Positions 24,691 to 32,035 of a stretch of DNA of 32,509 nucleotides are shown piece by piece. Source of the stretch: Bdellovibrio sp. (GTDB lineage Bacteria; Bdellovibrionota; Bdellovibrionia; Bdellovibrionales; Bdellovibrionaceae). Made by a program: the position numbers and the translations under genes. Each line of letters starts with the position of its first letter. The stretch's first letter is position 1. Under the pieces are notes generated by a model. The model did not search any database. It was not told where the DNA came from and worked only from the letters and a program-made list of their open reading frames with translations. The stretch lies in NCBI GenBank assembly GCA_017745015.1, contig JAGIAF010000004.1:1-32509 (forward strand), in the 5' to 3' direction.

Positions 24691-25199
24691 AATTTTTGTT
24701 TCATAATGACGCGCCTTTTAATAAACTGATTTTATATGTTTCTGACACATGGAAGTGTTTGAAACGCGGGGAGGGTGAGGAAGAGATCGCGAACCATGGA
24801 AGGTCAAGAGTCGAAAGTTTCTCGCAGGAAACAGAGGCAATAGGTCAGCAAGGTCACGGAGTGACTAAATTGAGCCGAAGCTACACTCAAATGAATCAAG
24901 TGCAGGATGCACGAGATTCTCGAACTCTAACTCCCCTTTTTTCTTCCTTCAAAGTTACTGGTACTGGTGGTCATTTGCGCGAAGACGGATCTAGAGAAAG
25001 CTTCTACGGCAGAGGCTTTTCTCTTCGGACAGTCCTCGCTCTTTTTTTTCTTTCGCTTCTAGCAATGATTTTCGATTCGATGGCGTTTGTCGCTTTTAGT
25101 GTTCCCGCATTGCTGCGGAACTCGTTCAAAGCCTCTGCCGTAGAAGCTTTCTCTAGATCCTCTGTGCAATATTCGCAATATAGGAATTTTTGGTCGTGA
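24687..25199 (+). CDS. Uncharacterised ORF coupled between flgI and the flgJ-like gene
   Basis: 170 aa; ATGA overlap with the flgI stop and GTGA overlap with a possible flgJ-like start; central TM segment TVLALFFLSLLAMIFDSMAFVAFSV. Confidence 0.5.
   Translation: MKFLFHNDAPFNKLILYVSDTWKCLKRGEGEEEIANHGRSRVESFSQETEAIGQQGHGVTKLSRSYTQMNQVQDARDSRTLTPLFSSFKVTGTGGHLREDGSRESFYGRGFSLRTVLALFFLSLLAMIFDSMAFVAFSVPALLRNSFKASAVEAFSRSSVQYSQYRNFWS
24987..25160. repeat. Perfect 33-bp inverted repeat (24987-25019 / 25128-25160) flanking 108 bp
   Basis: ggatctagagaaagcttctacggcagaggcttt and its exact reverse complement aaagcctctgccgtagaagctttctctagatcc. Confidence 0.97.
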
Positions 25200-26035
25200 G
25201 AACGGGGAGCTTTAACTTTACTACTCTTGTTTTCTTGATCTGCACTCTCCTTGGGAGACTTTCACTGGCTGCGCCTTCGGCGGCCGCTGAGGAGGCTCCT
25301 GCTGCGCAGTCGCAGGGGCGGGGGAAGTTTATGGCTTTGCCTTCGCGATTTATGGGGAGACCTGTTCAAAAATCTGCTGATGAAAAATTGAAAGATGTTT
25401 CTGAGATGTATGAGAAACATTTTTTGAGAGAGATGATGAAGGCGATGCGTTCTACTGTGCATGAAGGTGGAATGATTCAGCAGAATCAGGCGGAGAAAAT
25501 TTTCCGTGAGCAACTTGATGATCACTATGTTGATAAGTGGAGTGAGAAGGGTGGCATTGGGCTTTCCAAAGTTATCTATGATCAGCTTATTGATAAGTTT
25601 GGTGCGCAGCTTGGGATTAAGAAAGCGGTTGATAAGCCTCGTGGGCCTTTGCCGTTGGATGAGCGCAGTAATTATTCTGCTCATCAGTTTCGTCATCCGA
25701 GTCATCAAGAGGGATTGTCTTATCGCATAGATAAAACGAAGCCTCCTGTTGCTGGAGCGCAGGCAGTGAATGCGGACTCTGGAGAGGTGAAAGCCCCGTG
25801 GGGTGGGGTTTTGCGGAATGTGCGTAACTTGGTGGATAACCAAACTATGATGGAAATTGAACACGACAATGGTCTTAAAAGCCAAGTTGTGTTTAAGGGG
25901 ACACTGTCTAAAGTTTCGACAGGGGATGCCGTGCAAGCTGGCGAGACCCTTGGGGTTTTGAGTCCTGAGGCGAAAAGTTTGTATTGGACTGTTGAGCCGG
26001 ACAAAGAGACTGGACCACAAACTGTCTCAGAATGA
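25190..26035 (+). CDS. flgJ: FlgJ-like rod-binding protein fused to an M23/LytM-like C-terminal domain
   Basis: EMYEKHFLREMMKAMRSTVHEGGMIQQNQAEKIFREQLDDHYVDKWSEKGGIGLSKVIYDQL (rod-binding domain); APWGGVLRNVRNLVDNQTMMEIEHDNGLKSQVVFKGTLSKVSTGDAVQAGETLGVL (M23-like). Start is TTG 25190 or GTG 25196. Confidence 0.82.
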   Translation: MVVRTGSFNFTTLVFLICTLLGRLSLAAPSAAAEEAPAAQSQGRGKFMALPSRFMGRPVQKSADEKLKDVSEMYEKHFLREMMKAMRSTVHEGGMIQQNQAEKIFREQLDDHYVDKWSEKGGIGLSKVIYDQLIDKFGAQLGIKKAVDKPRGPLPLDERSNYSAHQFRHPSHQEGLSYRIDKTKPPVAGAQAVNADSGEVKAPWGGVLRNVRNLVDNQTMMEIEHDNGLKSQVVFKGTLSKVSTGDAVQAGETLGVLSPEAKSLYWTVEPDKETGPQTVSE

Positions 26036-26116
26036 TTTGGTAGAAATGTCTCGTTGTGATACTATGATGAGAATAGAAAGAGTGTTTTCTAACACTCGAG
26101 AAAGAGGGAGCTGTCG

Positions 26117-26446
26117 ATGAAAATTACGCACAATAAAGTTGGTCAAAATTTGAACCTAACTGATGCTGGTAAATCCGACAAAGCTACGAACATTGCGAAT
26201 AAATCTGCGAAAGATGTTGCAGGCACAAAAGCTGATTTGCTTTCTTCGTCATTGGGCGATTCTTCAAAAGTTGAATTGTCTCCAAAAGCTCAAGAAGCAA
26301 AACGCATCAAGGAACTTGCGATGGCAGCTCCTGATGTTGATGAAGCGAAAGTTGCTAAGTTCCGCGACATGATCGACAAAGGAACTTACAAAGTTGACGC
26401 AAAATCTATCGCCGACAAAATGGTCGACGAGCATTTAGAATTCTAA
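26117..26446 (+). CDS. flgM: Anti-sigma28 factor FlgM
   Basis: SSKVELSPKAQEAKRIKELAMAAPDVDEAKVAKFRDMIDKGTYKVDAKSIADKMVDEHLEF. Confidence 0.92.
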   Translation: MKITHNKVGQNLNLTDAGKSDKATNIANKSAKDVAGTKADLLSSSLGDSSKVELSPKAQEAKRIKELAMAAPDVDEAKVAKFRDMIDKGTYKVDAKSIADKMVDEHLEF

Positions 26447-26527
26447 TTTCCCGGGCGCAAGCCACGCCGAAGCGCCAATGGCGCGAAGGCGGGTGTGATT
26501 GAGATAGCACGGTAAAGAATAGTTCTC

Positions 26528-26553
26528 ACTGCTAACCAAGGATGATTAGCAGT
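26528..26553 (+). promoter_or_regulatory. Candidate CsrA-binding hairpin upstream of flgN
   Basis: ACTGCTAA-ccaaGGAtga-TTAGCAGT; loop contains CAAGGATG. Confidence 0.55.
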
Positions 26554-26620
26554 AATTCCAAAAAACCTACTGAAGAAAAAGGTGGCCTGTCCGCCGAAGC
26601 TTCAGCGAAGGAGGAAAAAG

Positions 26621-27145
26621 ATGGATGTAGCTGTAGCAGAAAGAGCGTTTCAAAAGCTCGAAGCCAATCTTGAAGAACTCACTAAAATTTATCGCAACCT
26701 TCTTGAGGTTGTTCGTAAAGAAAAAGAAATCCTGATCCGCGCAGATCGTGAAGCATTGGATGAAAACAATGCGATCAAAGAAGAGTTGCTCTACAAACTC
26801 AGAGCACAAGATTCTTTGCGTTCTCGTTATGCGATGGATCTTGCGACGATCGTTGGTGCTGATGTTGAAAATCCACGTTTGTTGGAGCTGGCTCAGAAAT
26901 TGGCTGCTCTTCCAACGGCGGCGGACAGACTTCGCACTCAACACGCGGCATTGGATATCTTGATCAAACGAATCACTGATATCAACAAAGACAACGAAGA
27001 GTACACGAAGTCGGCACTTAAAACTTTGAATGGTGCCTTGGATGACGTGAAGGAAGCTCTTTCTGGTAAGAAAACTTACGAGAAAAAAGGCGGCTACAAA
27101 TCTGGCCCACAAGTTTCCGGCAACTTCGTTAGTAAAGAAGCATAA
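26621..27145 (+). CDS. flgN: FlgN-type flagellar chaperone
   Basis: Helical protein MDVAVAERAFQKLEANLEELTKIYRNLLEVVRKEKEILIRADREALDENNAIKEELL between flgM and flgK; SD aaggagg. Confidence 0.85.
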   Translation: MDVAVAERAFQKLEANLEELTKIYRNLLEVVRKEKEILIRADREALDENNAIKEELLYKLRAQDSLRSRYAMDLATIVGADVENPRLLELAQKLAALPTAADRLRTQHAALDILIKRITDINKDNEEYTKSALKTLNGALDDVKEALSGKKTYEKKGGYKSGPQVSGNFVSKEA

Positions 27146-27196
27146 GCAAACTGGCTTACACTCCGACTCCGTCGGAGTAAACCGAACCACCCCGCG

Positions 27197-27215
27197 GCTC
27201 ACTAGGATGGTGAGC
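27197..27215 (+). promoter_or_regulatory. Candidate CsrA-binding hairpin directly upstream of the flgK Shine-Dalgarno
   Basis: GCTCAC-taGGAtg-GTGAGC followed by tttta-GGAG-acaga-ATG. Confidence 0.55.
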
Positions 27216-27229
27216 TTTTAGGAGACAGA

Positions 27230-28636
27230 ATGTCGAAGATTTCGGCAATGATGGACACAGGCAAAAGATCTCTGATGAATTCTCAGACATCTTTGCAAAC
27301 TGTTGGCCACAATATCGCCAATAAATCTACTGAAGGGTACTCTCGTCAGAGAGTAGAACTTCTGTCGAACACTCCTATTGGTGAAGGTGGCTTGCAAATC
27401 GGTATGGGTGCCCGTGCCGGTGTTGTGACTCGCGTGAACAATCCTTGGCTGGAAAAACAAATCCAAAAAGAAGGAATGAGCATGGGTTACGAGGATTCTC
27501 GTGCCGATGCCATGGGCCGCGTAGAGCAAATCTATAATGAACAAAATAATAAGGGCTTGAACCAATACGTGACGGATTTCTTCAACGGTTTCCGTGAGCT
27601 TTCTAACAACCCAGAAAGTTTGGCGTCTCGTACTATGGTGCGTGAAGCAGCCGTAGGTGTGGTTAAAGACTTCTCTCGTGTGACGACTCAATTGAGAGGC
27701 GTTCAAGAAGACCTTGATGGTCAAATCAAGACGACGGTTGATGAAGTGAATCAGATCACTAAAGAGATCGCATCTTTAAATGAAAAAATTCAAACGGTTG
27801 AAGTTCAAAAAGTTCCAGCTAATGACGAGCGTGACCGTCGTGATCTTTTGCTTAAAAAATTGGGCGAAAAGATCGACATCAGTTGGGCTGAAGGTAAAGA
27901 CGGACTAGTAACAGTTACAGCGGGGCGCACAGCGATCTTGGTTTCTGGTACCGGCTCGTCGGAATTGAAAGCGCAACAAACGGATACTCGCGATCGTATG
28001 GAAGTCTTCTTCGTAGGAACAGGTACGCCAGCGAATATTACCGAGCAAATTACGGGTGGTCGTATTGGTGGTGCTTTGGATGTTCGTGACCATGTGATTG
28101 AAGATCTTTTGGGTCATGTTGATAAGCTTGCTTACACTCTTGCGACTGAAGTGAATAAAGCCCATATCGAAGGTTTCGATAAAACGGGTAAGAACGGCGT
28201 TTTGTTCTTCGAAATGCCGCCAGAAGAAAAAGGCGCTGCTTCGAATATGGCGTTGAATAAAACAATCTTCAACGACGTATCTCGTATCGCTGCGGCCTCT
28301 AGACCGGATGCTCCGGGTGACAATACTGTGGCGAACGTTATCTCCTCTTTACAATATAGACAGGTGATGGACGACGGTACCGCAACGATGGACGACTACT
28401 ACAATACTCAAGTAGGTCAGGTCGGTGCGATGGCGCAAAGAGCAGTAAAGGCTCAAGAGTCGCAAAAGAACGTAATTAATCAGTTAACGAACATCCGCGA
28501 AAGTATCAGTGGCGTAAGTTTGGATGAAGAGACGACGAAAATGATCGAATTCCAAAAAACTTACGATGCGTCAGCTCGTTTGATCAAAACAGCCGACGAG
28601 ATGTTCGATACGGTTTTGAATTTGAAACGCCTCTAG
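27230..28636 (+). CDS. flgK: Flagellar hook-associated protein 1 FlgK
   Basis: SLQTVGHNIANKSTEGYSRQRVELLSNTP; C-terminal ETTKMIEFQKTYDASARLIKTADEMFDTVLNL. Confidence 0.96.
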   Translation: MSKISAMMDTGKRSLMNSQTSLQTVGHNIANKSTEGYSRQRVELLSNTPIGEGGLQIGMGARAGVVTRVNNPWLEKQIQKEGMSMGYEDSRADAMGRVEQIYNEQNNKGLNQYVTDFFNGFRELSNNPESLASRTMVREAAVGVVKDFSRVTTQLRGVQEDLDGQIKTTVDEVNQITKEIASLNEKIQTVEVQKVPANDERDRRDLLLKKLGEKIDISWAEGKDGLVTVTAGRTAILVSGTGSSELKAQQTDTRDRMEVFFVGTGTPANITEQITGGRIGGALDVRDHVIEDLLGHVDKLAYTLATEVNKAHIEGFDKTGKNGVLFFEMPPEEKGAASNMALNKTIFNDVSRIAAASRPDAPGDNTVANVISSLQYRQVMDDGTATMDDYYNTQVGQVGAMAQRAVKAQESQKNVINQLTNIRESISGVSLDEETTKMIEFQKTYDASARLIKTADEMFDTVLNLKRL

Positions 28637-28656
28637 TAGGTAAAGGGTAAGCAGAC

Positions 28657-29739
28657 GTGAGAATCGCAGATAAAATGGCCTTCAATCAGGTAAATCAGAA
28701 TCTGGGCAAGAACCGCTCAGACATGTCTGATTTGCAGAATCAGGCGGCGACTCAAAAACGTATCAACAAACCTTCCGATGATCCTTTGGCATCGGCGCGT
28801 GTTCTTGCGGCTCGTACTGAAGAGCACGGAAACGCTCAATTTATTAAAAACATCAATACAGCGAAATCATTCCTGGAGTTCTCAGACCAATCTTTGGGTG
28901 AACTTTCAGATATCTTGGTTCGCGCAAAAGAACTTGCGATCAGTCAATCCAATGATGCCAGCGGGAACTCTGAAACTCGTATGGTGACAGCGGCAGAGGT
29001 TGAGCAGATCTACAATCAGGCTGTTCAAATCGGTAACCGCAAGTTGGGTGAACGCTATGTGTTCGCCGGTTTCAAAACGCAAACGGCTCCTTTCGATCAC
29101 AGTGGTGAATACTTCGGTGATGACGGGGATATGAAAGTTCAGACTCAGAAGGATTCTTTCGTGGCGATGAATATCGCCGGAAACAAAGTCTTCTTGGGTC
29201 GTGGCTTGGATGGCGATGGTATCGTTCGTCCTAACTACGACACGCCAACGAATGTTGAGTCTTTGAAGCAGTTCCAGGGCGATGAGATCCAGCGCCAGCA
29301 GCAGAATCGGGACGTGGAGCAGAATTTCCTGCCGACACGTGGTCCCGCGTCAGAGCGTCGTCAAGGTGGCGCGGATAAAAGAGATCCGGTCACGGGTGGT
29401 GCGGGTGTTAATCTTTTCTCGACGCTGAGAGGCTTAGAAGTCGCTCTGCGCGCCAATGACAAAGAAGCCGTACAAGAAACTTTGGACACACTCGATCAGG
29501 CGATTTCCCAAGTAGTTTTAGCCCGTTCCGAGGTTGGGTCCAGAATTATGGCTGTGAATAACACGTCTGATTCTCTCCAAAAAGCGATCGTTGATAACAA
29601 AACGACGGCTTCGCAATTGGAAGATGCGGATGCATTTCAGGTCATTTCAGATATCAATAAGACCGATTCCACTCTAAAAGCGACGCTCGAAACGTCGGGC
29701 AAGCTTATTCAGCCAAGCCTTCTTGACTTTCTAAGATAA
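28657..29739 (+). CDS. flgL: Flagellar hook-associated protein 3 FlgL (GTG start)
   Basis: MRIADKMAFNQVNQNLGKNRSDMSDLQNQAATQKRINKPSDDPLASARVL; follows flgK. Confidence 0.95.
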   Translation: MRIADKMAFNQVNQNLGKNRSDMSDLQNQAATQKRINKPSDDPLASARVLAARTEEHGNAQFIKNINTAKSFLEFSDQSLGELSDILVRAKELAISQSNDASGNSETRMVTAAEVEQIYNQAVQIGNRKLGERYVFAGFKTQTAPFDHSGEYFGDDGDMKVQTQKDSFVAMNIAGNKVFLGRGLDGDGIVRPNYDTPTNVESLKQFQGDEIQRQQQNRDVEQNFLPTRGPASERRQGGADKRDPVTGGAGVNLFSTLRGLEVALRANDKEAVQETLDTLDQAISQVVLARSEVGSRIMAVNNTSDSLQKAIVDNKTTASQLEDADAFQVISDINKTDSTLKATLETSGKLIQPSLLDFLR

Positions 29740-29749
29740 AAATAATACC

Positions 29750-29776
29750 TACAGTTCCGCCAAATTTTACCGATAA
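29750..29776 (+). promoter_or_regulatory. Sigma28 (FliA)-type promoter upstream of csrA
   Basis: TACAGTTC-N11-ACCGATAA; 13/16 identities to TAAAGTTT-N11-GCCGATAA with exact spacing. Confidence 0.75.
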
Positions 29777-29799
29777 CGACTGCAGCAAAAGGAGTTGTC

Positions 29800-30027
29800 A
29801 TGCTGGTTCTCACACGGAAGTTGGGTGAAAGCATCGCTATCGATGATCATATTAAGATCAGAGTAGTTCAAATTAAGGGAAAACAGGTTCGTCTAGGAAT
29901 CGAAGCCCCTAAAGATACTAAGATTCACCGCGAAGAAGTATACGTAGCCATTCAAGAACAAAACGTTCAATCGGCTGACGTTTCGGCTGACAAGACTCGT
30001 TCCGTTGCTAAGCTATTAAAGCCTTAA
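29800..30027 (+). CDS. csrA: Carbon storage regulator CsrA
   Basis: MLVLTRKLGESIAIDDHIKIRVVQIKGKQVRLGIEAPKDTKIHREEVY. Confidence 0.98.
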   Translation: MLVLTRKLGESIAIDDHIKIRVVQIKGKQVRLGIEAPKDTKIHREEVYVAIQEQNVQSADVSADKTRSVAKLLKP

Positions 30028-30364
30028 CAGCCTCTAGGTGGGATGTGCCGCTAAGCAGGCACTTCCCGCGTTGGTCGGGGTGTTTCGGGCTCCTGCCCTC
30101 AACCCTTCGGGCTTCGCAACAAAATAGCATCCTGCTATTTTGTTCAGCGTACAGGCGTACGCCTCCTTCTCCCGCCTTGGAATTGCCTCCTTATCGACAC
30201 ATCCTTTATGCGAAGCGGTTTTCACGCGTCTGTAGTGCGTCATATCTGCTTAATTTTATTGAGTCTCCCTAGATTTAGGTCCAGATTTATATATGAACTT
30301 ACCCGTATAGCGCCTTGGTGTGTCTAAAATTAGTGTAAGTCCTGCTTTTTTTTGAGGGGGAGCA

Positions 30365-30892
30365 ATGATCATTTCAACATCGAGATTCGGCCAAGTTGAG
30401 CTGAAGCAAGAAGATGTTCTGACTTTTCCAGAAGGCCTTTTGGGCTTTGCGGATTTGAGAAAGTTCGTTCTTCTCGATGACCCATCTGATGAGATCTTCG
30501 CATGGTTGCAAAGCTGTGAAGCCGCGCAAATCGCGTTCCCTGTTCTTGAGCCAGAATTATTTTCTGCGACTTACAAAGCGAACCTGACTAAAGGTGACAT
30601 GGAAGCTTTGAAACTGACTTCTCAAGACAAAGCTCGTTACTTCTCTATCGTGACTATTCCAGATGATCCGACGCAAATGACTGCGAACTTGAAAGCTCCG
30701 ATTGTTATTAACGTTGCGGAGAAAACCGCTCGTCAGTGCGTTTTGCAAGACAACAACTTGGCAATTCGCGAACCGATCTTCACCAAGCTTCAACAACGTG
30801 TTGTGCAAAACCCAGCAGTGGCGATCAAAAATCAATCCACTGGTATCGACGTTGCGACGAAGTTGCACGTTGTCCGTGACGCTGAACTGTAA
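30365..30892 (+). CDS. fliW: Flagellar assembly factor FliW
   Basis: STSRFGQVELKQEDVLTFPEGLLGFADLRKFVLLDD; IPDDPTQMTANLKAPIVINVAEKTARQCVLQD; adjacent to csrA. Confidence 0.96.
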   Translation: MIISTSRFGQVELKQEDVLTFPEGLLGFADLRKFVLLDDPSDEIFAWLQSCEAAQIAFPVLEPELFSATYKANLTKGDMEALKLTSQDKARYFSIVTIPDDPTQMTANLKAPIVINVAEKTARQCVLQDNNLAIREPIFTKLQQRVVQNPAVAIKNQSTGIDVATKLHVVRDAEL

Positions 30893-30918
30893 TCATTAAG
30901 AACAAAAGATTTTTATTA

Positions 30919-30947
30919 GGCTTCGGTCCAAGACCGAGGCCTTTTTT
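30919..30947 (+). terminator. Rho-independent terminator downstream of fliW
   Basis: GGCTTCGGTC-caa-GACCGAGGCC followed by TTTTTT. Confidence 0.9.
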
Positions 30948-31005
30948 ATTTTTGGGGATTTTTAAAAAGACTTTTCTCTCATTCGAACCATGGTAGGCTA
31001 TTTCC

Positions 31006-31953
31006 ATGAAAAGATGTGGGCTTACACTGTTGATTTGCAGTTCTTTGCAGCTTCTGATTGTGCCGGCGATTGCTGCGGCACCGGTGCCACATGTTTCTGT
31101 TTTTAGCGAAGTGCAAACTTGGGGCTCTGTTTTAAGTGTTGTTACGGCGGCAACTGGCAGCGACAAGTTTGAAAAAGGTGCTCGCGATATTTTCAAGAAA
31201 TTCAAAACAGATCTGAATCAACCCTTCGTAAAAGTGGATTCCGATGGGAGCAAGGTGCACTTGGATGGTGTCGAGCAGCCGTTGATCTTGGGCGCAACAC
31301 CCTATGAGTTCACCTATCAAGGTGTGAACTTCATTTACAATCCAAAGCGCAGCGTGAAGCACAACTTTGAAGAGATGGTAAAAAACTGGGGCGGGGGAGT
31401 TGAATCCCGTGGTCTTGCAAATGTCGCTGAAGACTCTGTATTTCCAAAACTTTTCACTTACGTTGGGATGTCCGCTGCTTTAGCTGATTCAGGTGTTCCA
31501 GTGGGTGGCTATTTTGGATTCAAATGGTTCAAAGCATCTCCTGAGCCCATCAAACTGGAATGTTTGCCAGGCAAGATCAGTCAAATCAAAGGCAAAGATC
31601 GTCTTGTGATCGAGACATTGCCTACGGGCCAACAGGTTTTCTTTAGTGAAGAAGGCGGGCAAAAAGGCATTCAAGGTGAACTTGAAAAGATCACTTTGCG
31701 TGGTAAAGAAAGTTACGCCATCACCAATGGTAACGAAACTGTGAATGAACTTCGCATTGCCGATGCGATGGAGTTGAATAAGAAACTCATGGCAATGAAA
31801 ACGATGTGTGCAAATCCGGAAGAAGTTGAGCAATTCAACTCGTCTTCACGTCGCATTCAAGAAGCGATCAACTCTGGGAAAATCAAAGTAGCTGCGGACC
31901 ATCACGCAGCCCCTTCAGTAAAAGATCCCGACTCTGTTAGCGGTGTTCGCTAG
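31006..31953 (+). CDS. Hypothetical secreted protein
   Basis: Signal peptide MKRCGLTLLICSSLQLLIVPAIAAA; 315 aa, no recognised family. Confidence 0.75.
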   Translation: MKRCGLTLLICSSLQLLIVPAIAAAPVPHVSVFSEVQTWGSVLSVVTAATGSDKFEKGARDIFKKFKTDLNQPFVKVDSDGSKVHLDGVEQPLILGATPYEFTYQGVNFIYNPKRSVKHNFEEMVKNWGGGVESRGLANVAEDSVFPKLFTYVGMSAALADSGVPVGGYFGFKWFKASPEPIKLECLPGKISQIKGKDRLVIETLPTGQQVFFSEEGGQKGIQGELEKITLRGKESYAITNGNETVNELRIADAMELNKKLMAMKTMCANPEEVEQFNSSSRRIQEAINSGKIKVAADHHAAPSVKDPDSVSGVR

Positions 31954-32035
31954 TACGGACCTCCATTAGTAAATTCGTGATTTTAATCTCGATGCGGTTT
32001 AGTGTGAAAACGCAAACTCTATCGGAGATTAAGTA

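Noticed and set aside
24987-25160. Insertion sequence or transposon ends
   Set aside because: The 33-bp IR resembles TIRs, but there is no transposase and no target-site duplication in the flanks (gaagac / tctgtg). Retained only as an IR.
25262-26020. 252-aa minus-strand ORF
   Set aside because: Antisense to the well-supported flgJ-like gene; low-complexity, basic Leu/Arg/Ile-rich translation typical of shadow ORFs.
26567-27202. 211-aa minus-strand ORF
   Set aside because: Antisense shadow of flgN; Phe/Cys-rich composition and no plausible start context.
30034-30272. Opposing ORFs (69 and 75 aa) in the csrA-fliW gap
   Set aside because: Both derive from hairpin-rich sequence; no SD and no protein-like composition. 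Better explained as non-coding.
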